Assembly (NCBI GenBank): GCA_009774215.1
Contig: VSNH01000019.1
Location: 1 to 36,949, forward strand
Source: Lachnospiraceae bacterium
GTDB taxonomy: Bacteria; Bacillota; Clostridia; Lachnospirales; Lachnospiraceae
Direction of reading: 5' to 3'
DNA length: 36,949 nucleotides
The position numbers and the translations under genes are program-made. Positions 23,483-31,351 of this stretch are shown piece after piece. Each line of letters starts with the position of its first letter. Positions within the stretch are counted from its first letter, which is position 1. The notes under the pieces are model-generated. The model saw nothing but the letters and a program-made list of their open reading frames with translations, did not search any database and was not told where the DNA came from.

Positions 23483-25735
23483 CTATAGCTCTTCCAGAAT
23501 CAGGAAATCCCAGCGCTGCAAGGAAATCCGGCTTCCTTCTTTTATGACGGGGGCGGTTTGGGTTTCCGTAAGTGCGGCTATGCTTTCGCCTGGCGAAGCG
23601 ATATCCGCGTGGAGAGACTGGGGATCGTGCCCGGACAACAGCACACGGGCATCTGCGCCGTGATAGATGGTTTCCTGCGGCTCTTCGGAATAATTAAAAT
23701 AGTAGACGACTTCTTTTTGCAGGTCGTTTGTGCCCCGTTTTACAATCATAGGCCAGACGGCTTCTTCTCGGGCAATGTCCGCCTTTTCACAGAGAAAGCA
23801 GAGGAGCCTTTTCAGCACATCCCCATCCGTATAGCAGCCCAGATAGGCGGCATAGCCCTGACCGAATCGGTTGCCTGTGATGGCGGCGCAGCCGCCCCAG
23901 TGGGGATGGTCGTAGTAGGCCAGCGTTTCGGCGGTGTCGGGGAGGAGGAGTTCCATCCAATTGTGGACACAGTAACGCTGTTTCGATGCAGAGTGCGGGC
24001 TGACTGACTCCGTTACGCCGGATGCAGGGGATGCTTTCTGTGTTTCATGACCCAGCGTGGAACAGGAATTGACTAATTCAGTCATGTCGATTGCGGCGGA
24101 CTCCGTTTGTGCTTCTGTCCCTGGCTTTGAGGATATCTTTTCGCTCGGCGCAGATTTCACAATATTTGCTCGCAGTCCCACCCGTACCGCATCCGTGAAC
24201 TGGTCGTAGGTCATGCCGAAAACTTCGGTCAAACCGTGAGGCAGGTCGTCGTGGTAGATTTTGAGCATTCTGTCCGCCACCGCGGTCTTGAAGGTGGAGA
24301 GCAGGACGCCTCCCGCCTGCACATAGTTTTTCAGCGCGTTCGCAAGCGCGTCTGAGACACTGTAGAGCGCAGGTGTAATCAGTACCTGATATTGACTAAA
24401 TAAGTCGATATCGGTCTCGGCTTCGAGAATATCGCATTCTATATTCATTTCGTAGAGGGCATCGAAAATCCAACGGAACACATCATTGTATGCGGGACCG
24501 TCCTTGATCGAAAACCAGTGCAGGGCGTCCAGAGAGACATTGTCCAGAAGGATTGCGACAGGGCAATGCTTTTTAAGATTGACCAAATGAGTACCGTATT
24601 TGACAAATTCCGCGCCGATGCGGCAGGTCTCCCGGTAGGTGGCGTTCTCTTTCAGGTTATGGCTTAAAACGCCTTTCCAGTAGGATTCAATGGCGTTGTG
24701 GATGGAGTGCCAGTGCCAGTATTCCACGCAGTTGGCGCCGTTTGCCAGATGAGAAAACGCCTGCAGGCGGAGCTGTCCCGGGTAGGAGAGCCAGCCGTGG
24801 TTGCCCTGCGCCTCGGTTTCCAGCACCAGATAGTTGTCTTTTTTTAAGGAGCGGGCGATGGCGCCGCCGAAAGCAATCTCTTTGCCCGTCAGATCCTGCG
24901 CGGAAGGGTGGTAGATATCGCAGCCTGCAACGGTTAGCGGTTTGGCGGCATCCCACTGGTCAACCTCCGGCTGTAAGCCAAAGGAGTAGCCACGCCAGTC
25001 GTAGTCGAAATTCTGGGTGATGAATTGTTCCGGGCGGGCGTATTCCTGTACGATACCGCCCTGCCATGCGAGGAACGCCGACACGAGCTTTCGCTGAAAT
25101 TTATGATATTCCGCGCCGAGACTGGCGTTGATGGTGCCGCGCACGTCGGGGAAATCCTCCCACGAGTTGATACGGTTGCTCCAGTAATCAAGCCCCCACG
25201 CCTGATTTAAGAGCGTGAGATCGTCGTGAAAAAGCGTCCGCACATAGTCCACAAATTTTTTCTGGGCGTAGGCGGAGCAGGTGTCGTAGGATTTGGTTTC
25301 ATTGTCGAGCTGGAAGCCGATCACATGGTCGTATGGCTGCACTTCCTCCATCAGCCTGCGGATGATGCGCTCGGCATGTTTTAGGTACATGGGGTGAGCG
25401 ATATCCATATTCTGCCTGTGTCCGTAACGTCCCGGTCCATCGTGGGTTTCCGTTATGATATCCGGGTATTTGCGCGCCAGCCATGTGGGAACCGCGTAGG
25501 TGGGCGTGCCCACAATCACTTGTATATCGTGTTTTTTCGAGCAGGACAGCATCCGGTGCAAATGGGTAAAGTCGAAGACACCGTCCTGTGGCTCCCATGT
25601 GCTCCAAGTGGATTCCGCGATGCGGATCACGTTCATACCCGCCCTTTTTATCATTTCCATGTCGGTTTCGATGCGGTCTGCGGGAAGATATTCGTCGTAG
25701 TAGGCCGCGCCGTAGAGAAGTTTGTCCATTTTCAT
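23483..25735 (-). CDS. GH42 beta-galactosidase
   Basis: 750 residues with ATG at 25735 (AAGGA 8 bp upstream) giving MKMDKLLYGAAYYDEYLP, the usual GH42 start. The TIM barrel (1-390) carries N145-E146 in FQLDNE as acid/base and E306 in LVLETE as likely nucleophile. A trimerisation-type flavodoxin-like domain follows (CPVAILLDNVSLDALHWF...), then a beta-domain ending WDFLILEEL. There is no signal peptide, so it acts in the cytosol on imported beta-galactosides. Residues about 526-590 are a Ser/Thr/Ala/Glu-rich insert (SAPSEKISSKPGTEAQTE) that looks disordered and is not a normal part of the family. No sugar transporter or regulator adjoins it. Confidence 0.9.
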   Translation of the reverse strand: MKMDKLLYGAAYYDEYLPADRIETDMEMIKRAGMNVIRIAESTWSTWEPQDGVFDFTHLHRMLSCSKKHDIQVIVGTPTYAVPTWLARKYPDIITETHDGPGRYGHRQNMDIAHPMYLKHAERIIRRLMEEVQPYDHVIGFQLDNETKSYDTCSAYAQKKFVDYVRTLFHDDLTLLNQAWGLDYWSNRINSWEDFPDVRGTINASLGAEYHKFQRKLVSAFLAWQGGIVQEYARPEQFITQNFDYDWRGYSFGLQPEVDQWDAAKPLTVAGCDIYHPSAQDLTGKEIAFGGAIARSLKKDNYLVLETEAQGNHGWLSYPGQLRLQAFSHLANGANCVEYWHWHSIHNAIESYWKGVLSHNLKENATYRETCRIGAEFVKYGTHLVNLKKHCPVAILLDNVSLDALHWFSIKDGPAYNDVFRWIFDALYEMNIECDILEAETDIDLFSQYQVLITPALYSVSDALANALKNYVQAGGVLLSTFKTAVADRMLKIYHDDLPHGLTEVFGMTYDQFTDAVRVGLRANIVKSAPSEKISSKPGTEAQTESAAIDMTELVNSCSTLGHETQKASPASGVTESVSPHSASKQRYCVHNWMELLLPDTAETLAYYDHPHWGGCAAITGNRFGQGYAAYLGCYTDGDVLKRLLCFLCEKADIAREEAVWPMIVKRGTNDLQKEVVYYFNYSEEPQETIYHGADARVLLSGHDPQSLHADIASPGESIAALTETQTAPVIKEGSRISLQRWDFLILEEL

Positions 25736-25945
25736 AGTGGTGTCCTTTCTTAACTTAACTGCAATGTTGAATAATTGCACGTATCGTTTAATCGTAAGCA
25801 GACCCTTGGCAACCGTTCAAATCCTTCGGATGAAAACTGCCGGCGCTTAACGAGGTGTTTTGCGTTTCGCGCTGTTACGGCGGGAAAGGAGCAAAAGGGT
25901 GTTCGTGTCGTTTATCGCTATTTGCGCAATCTCTGTAAATTTGTT
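25736..25945 (-). other. GH42 upstream region with small palindrome
   Basis: Non-coding. TGCAAT (25760-25765) and ATTGCA (25774-25779) form a perfect 6-bp inverted repeat with an 8-bp spacer in the leader of the GH42 gene, a candidate operator. A weak promoter (TTGAAC and TACGAT, 18 bp apart on the minus strand) lies further upstream. I see no clear catabolite-repression (cre) site. Confidence 0.3.
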
Positions 25946-26356
25946 TTAAGACGGCAGCATGGTTTCCAGCTTTTCCACCGCCAGCCGGATGTATTCGCCC
26001 AGCGGATTTTCGGTGCACCCGGCGATAAAGTGATTGCAGCGGTTGACGGGAATCAGTATTTTGAAGGCTCTGCTGGCGCCGACTGCGGTGGCGATGGCGG
26101 GGGTGATTTCCCCGAGCAGGGCGTTTGCGAAGACAATGCCCACGGGGCCGATCACGATATCCGCGTCGGTTACGTTCACCAGCGCGGCGTTTTCGCCTGT
26201 TGCGCCGAAGTTTGCGCCCGCCTTTAACATGGCGGCGGTGGCGGCGGTGTTGGTGCCGATGGCGTAAAGCTCCAAATCTTTGTGTTTTGCCTTGATCTGT
26301 TCGATGACAGTCTTGCCGATGCGGCCGCCCTGGCCGTCGATGACGGTGATTTTCAT
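25946..26356 (-). CDS. DUF3842 family protein
   Basis: 136 residues. MKITVIDGQGGRIGKTVIEQ at the N-terminus resembles a nucleotide-binding beta-alpha start, followed by AIGTNTAATAAMLKAGANFG, ATGENAALVNVTDADIVIGP and NHFIAGCTENPLGEYI, the conserved blocks of DUF3842, a family found in spore-forming Clostridia. The Rossmann-like appearance suggests a small-ligand binding protein, but no function is established. GGAGG-type RBS upstream on the minus strand (CAAGGAGGAACTCCGC). Separated from GH42 by 210 bp and divergent from spoVAA. Confidence 0.85.
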   Translation of the reverse strand: MKITVIDGQGGRIGKTVIEQIKAKHKDLELYAIGTNTAATAAMLKAGANFGATGENAALVNVTDADIVIGPVGIVFANALLGEITPAIATAVGASRAFKILIPVNRCNHFIAGCTENPLGEYIRLAVEKLETMLPS

Positions 26357-26698
26357 GCGGAGTTCCTCCTTGTTATGGTGCAGATTTATGAAAATACATT
26401 TTGCTATGTTGGAAATCAGCGTGTGAAGTCAAGCTGAACCAAACATTTTCAGTCTGATAATGCAATTTCTTTCCATGGATTTTTCATGAAACACAATTTT
26501 CCCCCATCATGGCTGTTTATGCGCAAGTAAATGTTTTGTGCGTTTTTTACAGCGACAATAATAGTATAGCATAGGCGCGTGGTGTATAAAATAAAAAAAT
26601 TTCCTTATAATACCCTTTATCAGATTATCGCAAGGCGACTAATGAGAGAATGCCGCGCATTCTCTTATAACAGTATGTGATGGGAAACGGGAGAAGTT
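26357..26698. other. AT-rich divergent control region, DUF3842/spoVAA
   Basis: This 342-bp gap has no gene and is clearly more AT-rich than its surroundings. On the minus strand an extended -10 TGCTATACT (TATACT at 26563-26568) could drive DUF3842 with a leader of about 200 nt. On the plus strand GTATA (26584-26588) and TTATAATA (26605-26612) loosely resemble a forespore sigma-F/G promoter for spoVAA. Near spoVAA lies a perfect hairpin AGAGAATGC/GCATTCTCT (26645-26653 and 26657-26665), like the end stem of repeats A-C. Confidence 0.35.
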
Positions 26699-27334
26699 AT
26701 GTCAACTAACAGCGCGACCATTTATCTAAAAGCGGAACAGAATATAGAGGTGCAGACGACGGAGGTGTGCGTCAAGGATATCGCCACACTGACCTGCGCG
26801 GATTCCCATGTGCTTGCAAAGGCGAAATCCCTCAAGCTGTGGACATTTCGGGAAGGGGAGAGCAAACGACAGGTGATCAGCGTGCTCAAGGTCATTGAGG
26901 AGATTGAAAAAGCCTGTCCCGGCGCGAGCGTGGAGAATCTGGGGGAGACGGACGTGCTTGTGGAGTGGATCCGCGTGGACAGACACAAGGGCTTTGTTCA
27001 GTGGTGCAAGCTTGCCTTTGTGGCTCTCATCAGCTTTTTCGGCACGGCATTCACGATTATGGCATTTCACAACGATATCGGAATCAACGAGGTTTTTTCC
27101 AAGATTTATGAAATGGTGATGGGCGCCCCGGGAGACGGCTACGGAATTCTGGAACTGTCCTACTCGGTTGGGCTGGCGGTGGGTATCACCGTATTCTTCA
27201 ATCACATCGGCGGCAGGCGGATCACGAAAGATCCCACACCCATCGAGGTGGAAATGCGGGTTTATGAAAAGGATGTGAACCAGGCGCTCATTGCGACGGC
27301 GGACAGGGAGGGAAAGACCATTGATGTTTCTTAG
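26699..27334 (+). CDS. spoVAA: Stage V sporulation protein AA
   Basis: 211 residues with ATG at 26699 behind GGGAGAAG. The N-terminal soluble part (TIYLKAEQNIEVQTTEVCVK ... KAKSLKLW) is the SpoVAA domain; two membrane segments follow at about 100-120 (CKLAFVALISFFGTAFTIM) and 150-170, with the conserved FHNDIGINEVFSKIYEM and GYGILELSYSVGLAVGI between and after. SpoVA proteins form the inner forespore membrane channel that takes up Ca-dipicolinic acid during sporulation and releases it in germination. It overlaps the spoVAB start by 11 bp, so the two are translationally coupled. Confidence 0.9.
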   Translation: MSTNSATIYLKAEQNIEVQTTEVCVKDIATLTCADSHVLAKAKSLKLWTFREGESKRQVISVLKVIEEIEKACPGASVENLGETDVLVEWIRVDRHKGFVQWCKLAFVALISFFGTAFTIMAFHNDIGINEVFSKIYEMVMGAPGDGYGILELSYSVGLAVGITVFFNHIGGRRITKDPTPIEVEMRVYEKDVNQALIATADREGKTIDVS

Positions 27335-27809
27335 ACAGATTCTACTTTTGGTGATCGGGGTGAGCGCGGGATTGATCGTGTCGGCGGGCGTATTTACGGT
27401 GCTGATTTCGGTTGGGTTGATTCCACGGTTTGCGGGCAAAATGCATGTGGCAAAAAAGGTGTTCGTGCTGGAGGAGATGGTGGTGCTCGGCACGCTGACA
27501 GGAAGTTTTTTCAGTGTTTTTGGAGAGTGGGGCATGATAGGAAGAATGGTGCGGGCACATGCGGTTTTCGGGGCGGCGACGGATGGCGTCTGGAATTTCG
27601 CGGGGACACTCATACAGATCGTATTCGGCCTGTTCGCGGGCATTTTTGTGGGGTGTCTTGCCCTTGCCATCGCGGAGATGTTAAACACGATTCCCGTCTT
27701 TGACAGAAGGATCGGATTCCGGCACGGGCTGGGGATCGCGATACTGGCGGTGGCACTTGGAAAGCTGATGGGAAGTGTGATTTACTTTACGCAGCGGGTG
27801 TTTTTATGA
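27324..27809 (+). CDS. spoVAB: Stage V sporulation protein AB
   Basis: 161 residues from ATG 27324, inside the end of spoVAA. It has about four membrane helices: MFLRQILLLVIGVSAGLIV, VFGAATDGVWNFAG..LFAGIFVGCLALAIAEML and a C-terminal GLGIAILAVALGKLMGSVIY. The AGVFTVLISVGLIPRFAGK segment and the EEMVVLGTLTGSFFSVFGEW block fit SpoVAB. It is a small membrane partner of SpoVAA in the forespore; its exact role in the DPA channel is not settled. A 156-bp gap separates it from spoVAC. Confidence 0.88.
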   Translation: MFLRQILLLVIGVSAGLIVSAGVFTVLISVGLIPRFAGKMHVAKKVFVLEEMVVLGTLTGSFFSVFGEWGMIGRMVRAHAVFGAATDGVWNFAGTLIQIVFGLFAGIFVGCLALAIAEMLNTIPVFDRRIGFRHGLGIAILAVALGKLMGSVIYFTQRVFL

Positions 27810-27965
27810 GACTGTGCATAAAGCGGTGGAGCTGTGAAAGGTATTTTGTGATGGCGCATGGCTTAGAACTGAAAAGAGAAATGTCGGGCGGCTTGAAGTG
27901 GCTTGGGCCGGTAAATTTTCAGGAAAAAGGAGCAGAAAAATTTAAGAAAAAGGAGAGGACACATT

Positions 27966-28475
27966 ATGGCGGAAAATCAGGCGGGGAATGAAATGCAGAA
28001 GCAGGGTGAAAACATGACACAGCAGGAGAAGGAGCAGGCGTACCAGCAGCATGTGGAGCAGGCGACGCCGAAATACAATATGCCCGTCCGCATGGCAAAG
28101 GCTTTTGTGGTGGGCGGCATCATCTGCGTGATCGGTCAGTGTATTTTGAATTATGCCACGAACAGCATGGGTCTTGACAAGGAGACGGCGGGCTCCTGGT
28201 GTTCTATGCTTCTGGTGCTGGCGAGCGTGGCGCTGACCGGTTTCGGACTCTATCATAAATGTGTGGAGTGGGGCGGCGCGGGTGCGCTTGTGCCGATCAC
28301 GGGCTTTGCGAACTCCGTGGCATCGGCGGCAATCGAGTATCAAAAGGAGGGACAGGTATTCGGTATCGGATGCAAAATATTCACCATCGCCGGGCCGGTA
28401 ATCCTATACGGGATCTTTACAAGCTGGGCGCTGGGCGTGGTGTACTGGATTGGGAAACTTTTGGGGATTGTGTGA
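27966..28475 (+). CDS. spoVAC: Stage V sporulation protein AC
   Basis: 169 residues with ATG at 27966 behind AAAAGGAGAGG. After a hydrophilic Gln/Glu-rich start comes YNMPVRMAKAFVVGGIICVI, then several membrane helices, with the hallmark GAGALVPITGFANSVASAAI of SpoVAC/SpoVAE proteins and a C-terminal FTIAGPVILYGIFTSWALG. Its N-terminal length and the lead-in helix favour SpoVAC over the shorter SpoVAE. SpoVAC is a mechanosensitive-type channel subunit for dipicolinate release in spores. The usual downstream spoVAD and spoVAE are missing; bioY follows instead, beyond a hairpin that overlaps the stop. Confidence 0.9.
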   Translation: MAENQAGNEMQKQGENMTQQEKEQAYQQHVEQATPKYNMPVRMAKAFVVGGIICVIGQCILNYATNSMGLDKETAGSWCSMLLVLASVALTGFGLYHKCVEWGGAGALVPITGFANSVASAAIEYQKEGQVFGIGCKIFTIAGPVILYGIFTSWALGVVYWIGKLLGIV

Positions 28476-28491
28476 GAAATTGCACAATCCC
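28464..28491 (+). terminator. Hairpin at the end of spoVAC
   Basis: GGGATTGTG (28464-28472) and CACAATCCC (28483-28491) form a perfect 9-bp stem with a 10-nt loop spanning the spoVAC stop codon. Only a short T-poor stretch follows, so efficiency is uncertain. The bioY -35 begins 6 bp later. Confidence 0.5.
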
Positions 28492-28496
28492 TTGGC

Positions 28497-28524
28497 TTGA
28501 CATTCCGCTGCGATATGCTATACT
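28497..28524 (+). promoter_or_regulatory. Sigma-A promoter of bioY
   Basis: A perfect -35 TTGACA (28497-28502), a 16-bp spacer and -10 TATACT (28519-28524) with extended -10 TG at 28516-28517. The -10 overlaps the left arm of the BirA operator, so a bound repressor would block polymerase. Confidence 0.85.
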
Positions 28525-28569
28525 TGCATTGTTAACCAAATATGTATAGAGTTAACAATGCAAGTATAG
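28518..28569 (+). promoter_or_regulatory. BirA operator with extended 19-bp arms
   Basis: The core TTGTTAAC (28529-28536), 14 bp and GTTAACAA (28551-28558) matches the Gram-positive BirA box. The symmetry continues outward to perfect 19-bp arms, CTATACTTGCATTGTTAAC at 28518-28536 and its complement at 28551-28569. BirA charged with biotinyl-AMP is expected to bind and repress. The transcript itself could also fold here into a 19-bp stem. Confidence 0.88.
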
Positions 28570-28601
28570 TCCTGCAACAATGCGGAATCATGGAGGTTAG
28601 G

Positions 28602-29225
28602 GTGAAAAAACAAAAATCTTATGACGTGGGCATTAAGGCCGACAACGGAGGAAAAGCAGTGACAAGGCGAAAAATCAGTACGCAGGATATGGTGCTTTGC
28701 GGGGTGTTTACCACGCTGATCGCGGTGGGGGCTTTTATCAAGGTTCCTGTTCCCGTAGTGCCTTTTACGCTGCAGTTTCTGTTCACTATGCTGGCGGGGC
28801 TTCTGCTGGGCGGCAGGAAGGGCGCGCTGAGTGTCGGCGTCTACATTTTGCTGGGGCTGGTGGGGCTTCCCGTCTTTGCGGAAGGCGGGGGATTTTGGTA
28901 CATATTAAAGCCCAGCTTTGGCTATTTGCTTGGATTTATGCTGGCGGCCTATGTGACGGGCACAATGGTGGAACGAAAAAAGAAGCTTTTGACCGGGTGG
29001 GTAATTGCGGTGAACTTTCTTGGCCTGTTCATCGTCTATGCTGCAGGCATGATTTACTACTATGTAATCTGCAATTATGTGATTGACACGCCGATTGCCA
29101 TCGGATCACTGTTTTTATACTGTTTTGTCCTAGCGGTTCCTGGGGATATCTGCCTGTGCATTCTGGCGGCCGTATTGACTGTGAGAGTCAGACCTATGTT
29201 TCAGAAGATGCTCGGTGCCGTGTAG
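28602..29225 (+). CDS. bioY: Biotin transporter BioY
   Basis: 207 residues from GTG 28602, 5 bp behind GGAGG; starting further upstream would put the start codon inside the operator. About six membrane helices, with the BioY signature KVPVPVVPFTLQFLFTMLAG and GLPVFAEGGGFWYILKPSFG. BioY is the substrate-binding S component of an ECF-type transporter that needs EcfA/A'/T from elsewhere, though it can also work alone slowly. Under the BirA operator, it is first gene of the biotin cluster. A hydrophilic tail of about 25 residues precedes the first helix. Confidence 0.93.
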   Translation: MKKQKSYDVGIKADNGGKAVTRRKISTQDMVLCGVFTTLIAVGAFIKVPVPVVPFTLQFLFTMLAGLLLGGRKGALSVGVYILLGLVGLPVFAEGGGFWYILKPSFGYLLGFMLAAYVTGTMVERKKKLLTGWVIAVNFLGLFIVYAAGMIYYYVICNYVIDTPIAIGSLFLYCFVLAVPGDICLCILAAVLTVRVRPMFQKMLGAV

Positions 29226-29333
29226 GGCTGCGTGTACGGGTGTAAAGGGAACAGACCGGAGCGAACGGATATTTGATGTGGCAGGGAAAACTGTGTGGGC
29301 AGACGAGATGAACAGGGCAGGAGGAACTGAAGA

Positions 29334-30017
29334 ATGAGCAAAAGTCTTTTTGTCACAGGAACGGGAACGGATGTGGGAAAAACCTATGTGACCGGACTGG
29401 TCATAAAGAAGCTTGCAAAGAGCGGCGTGCGCGCAGCCTACTACAAGGCGGCTATGAGCGGCAACGAGAGAAGGGCGGACGGCACGCTGATTCCGGGTGA
29501 CGCGCTGTCTGTGAAGGAGGTTTCGGGGATATCCCAGCCTTTGGAGGAAATGTGTCCTTACATATACGAAAACGCATATTCGCCCCATCTGGCGGCCCGC
29601 ATCGAGGGCGGGCCGGTGGAGCTTTCCGTGGTGCAGGAGGGCTTTTGCAGGGTCAGCGGGGCATACGATTATGTGACCGTGGAGGGCAGCGGCGGTATTC
29701 TCTGCCCCATCCGTTATGATGAGGAACGAATTATGCTGGAAGATGTGATAAAAGCGCTGGATTTGTCCTGTCTGCTCGTGGCCGACGCGGGGCTTGGCAC
29801 CATCAACAGCGTGGCGCTCACCGTTGAATATATGCGAGCCAGAAAGCTTCCCATTGTGGGGCTGATCTTTAACTGCTTCCATCCCGGCGATGTGATGGAG
29901 GAGGACAACATCCGCATGTGCGAGGAGCTGACAGGGCTGAAAACCCTCGCCTGCGTGCGGGAGGGCGATCGGGAGCTTCCCATGGAGACGGAGGCGCTGC
30001 GTGCGTTATACAACTGA
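29334..30017 (+). CDS. bioD: Dethiobiotin synthetase
   Basis: 227 residues with ATG at 29334 behind GGAGGA. It closes the ureido ring of DAPA with CO2 and ATP to form dethiobiotin. The P-loop GTGTDVGKT lies at residues 9-17, followed by YYKAAMSG, VEGSGGILCPI and the LLVADAGLGTINSVALTVEY block, all BioD marks. It lies 108 bp after bioY and 146 bp before bioA, with no terminator between bioY and bioD. Confidence 0.95.
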   Translation: MSKSLFVTGTGTDVGKTYVTGLVIKKLAKSGVRAAYYKAAMSGNERRADGTLIPGDALSVKEVSGISQPLEEMCPYIYENAYSPHLAARIEGGPVELSVVQEGFCRVSGAYDYVTVEGSGGILCPIRYDEERIMLEDVIKALDLSCLLVADAGLGTINSVALTVEYMRARKLPIVGLIFNCFHPGDVMEEDNIRMCEELTGLKTLACVREGDRELPMETEALRALYN

Positions 30018-30025
30018 TGAAAAGG

Positions 30026-30123
30026 TTTACATAACGTGAAAAGCAAAGGGATGAAAGCCAAGGCCGGAGAGTTTACATAACATATTCGCGTAGATATCGT
30101 TGGCATTGAGAGAATTTACATAA
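30026..30123 (+). repeat. Three TTTACATAA copies before bioA
   Basis: The 9-mer TTTACATAA lies at 30026-30034, 30072-30080 and 30115-30123, all in the same direction, 46 and 43 bp apart. The third falls between the -35 and -10 of the bioA promoter. Seven exact copies exist in this window where well under one is expected by chance. Confidence 0.75.
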
Positions 30124-30133
30124 AGTATATAAT
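30106..30133 (+). promoter_or_regulatory. Probable promoter of bioA
   Basis: TTGAGA (30106-30111) and TATAAT (30128-30133) with a 16-bp spacer that contains TTTACATAA (30115-30123). A protein binding this 9-mer would compete with RNA polymerase. Transcription would start about 25 bp before the bioA ATG. Confidence 0.65.
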
Positions 30134-30163
30134 AGAAATGACTCATACAGAGAGGACGTTGCA

Positions 30164-31351
30164 ATGATCTGGTATCCTTACGAACAGATGAAAACCATGA
30201 AGCCGCCCTACGAGATCGCGGACGCGGAGGGCGTGTATCTTTACACAAAGGAAGGGGACAAATTGATCGACTCCATCTCCTCCTGGTGGAGTGTGATTCA
30301 CGGCTACAAACATCCCGTGATCACGAAGGCCATCAAGGAGCAGGCGGACATTTTTTCCCACGTTATGCTGGGCGGGCTGACCCATCCGGCGGTGCAGAAG
30401 CTTTCGGACAAGCTGGCCGACTGGCTGCCCGGTGATCTGGATTACTGCTTTTTTTCGGACTCCGGCTCGGTGGCGGTGGAAGTGGCATTAAAGATGGCTC
30501 TGCAGTTTAACGTGAACAGGAAGGACGAGCGGAAGACGGTGCTCGCGCTCACCCACTCATACCACGGGGACACCTTCAAGACCATGGAAGTGGGGGACGA
30601 CGAGGACTATCATTTTGCCTTCGGGGAGAAGAAGGGCGTTATCCATATTCCCACAGAGATCCCGGCGTTGGAGGAGGCCTTTGAGAAGCATCACGGTGCG
30701 CTCAACTGCTTTATCGTGGAGCCGCTCCTTCAGGGGGCGGGCGGTATGCTGATGTATGATCCGGCTTTCCTGAAGCGGGCGAGGCAGCTCTGTGACAAGC
30801 ACGACGTGCTGCTTATTTTTGACGAGGTGGCGACAGGCTTTGGCCGGACGGGCTATCGGTTTGTGGCGGACGAGGTACTGCCGGATATTCTGGTGCTCGG
30901 CAAGGCGCTGACGGGAGGCTATATCGGCCATGCGGTGACGGTGGCCGGGGAAAAGGTTTACCGGGGCTTTTACGGGGACGACCCGGCGCTTGCGCTGATG
31001 CACGGCCCCACCTTTATGGGGAATGCGCTGGCCTGCAGCGCGGCCCTTGCGTCTATTGAACTGTTTGAGGGGCAGGACTATATGTCGAAGATTCATCGGA
31101 TCACGGAGATTATGCGGCGTGAGATGGCGGGCTTTGAAAGCTCTAAGGTGAAAGAGGTGCGCATCATGGGCGGCTGTATCTGTCTGGAGGTGCGCGACAG
31201 GGCAGACCTTGCGGGCTATCAGGAGTTCGCGGTGAAGCGGGGCGTTTTTGCGCGGCCGTTCTTAAACTGCCTGTATGCGATGCCGCCCTATGTGATCGGG
31301 GAGGGAGAGCTGGTGCAGGTGCTTTCTGTGATGAAAGATTGGTTTACATAA
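30164..31351 (+). CDS. bioA: Adenosylmethionine-8-amino-7-oxononanoate transaminase
   Basis: 395 residues, somewhat short for BioA. A class III PLP aminotransferase that converts KAPA to DAPA using S-adenosylmethionine. It starts MIWYPYEQM (ATG 30164, GAGAGGA upstream), has SSWWSVIHGYKHP, the SDSGSVAVEVALKMA glycine loop, VEPLLQGAGGM, D220 in LIFDEVATGFGRTG for the pyridine nitrogen and K247 in LGKALTGGYIG for the Schiff base. The WWS block and the MHGPTFMGNALACSAA block are BioA-specific. The last codons and stop (TTT ACA TAA) coincide with another copy of the repeated 9-mer. Confidence 0.94.
   Translation: MIWYPYEQMKTMKPPYEIADAEGVYLYTKEGDKLIDSISSWWSVIHGYKHPVITKAIKEQADIFSHVMLGGLTHPAVQKLSDKLADWLPGDLDYCFFSDSGSVAVEVALKMALQFNVNRKDERKTVLALTHSYHGDTFKTMEVGDDEDYHFAFGEKKGVIHIPTEIPALEEAFEKHHGALNCFIVEPLLQGAGGMLMYDPAFLKRARQLCDKHDVLLIFDEVATGFGRTGYRFVADEVLPDILVLGKALTGGYIGHAVTVAGEKVYRGFYGDDPALALMHGPTFMGNALACSAALASIELFEGQDYMSKIHRITEIMRREMAGFESSKVKEVRIMGGCICLEVRDRADLAGYQEFAVKRGVFARPFLNCLYAMPPYVIGEGELVQVLSVMKDWFT

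Noticed and set aside
26357..26698. Riboswitch in the long gap before spoVAA or DUF3842
   Set aside because: No recognisable aptamer core or terminator/antiterminator pair; only small palindromes and possible promoters.
27806..27991. 61-codon frame whose ATG overlaps the spoVAB stop (ATGA)
   Set aside because: The overlap looks like coupling, but the protein has no recognisable pattern, runs into the start of spoVAC and contains the spoVAC ribosome binding site. Left out, though not excluded.
28542..28601. Earlier start for BioY at 28542
   Set aside because: That start lies within the BirA operator, ahead of any ribosome binding site; GTG 28602 with GGAGG fits much better.
30026..30123. Regularly spaced short repeats resembling a tiny CRISPR array
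   Set aside because: Repeat units are only 9-11 bp, copies occur elsewhere in both directions, one lies in a promoter and there are no cas genes.
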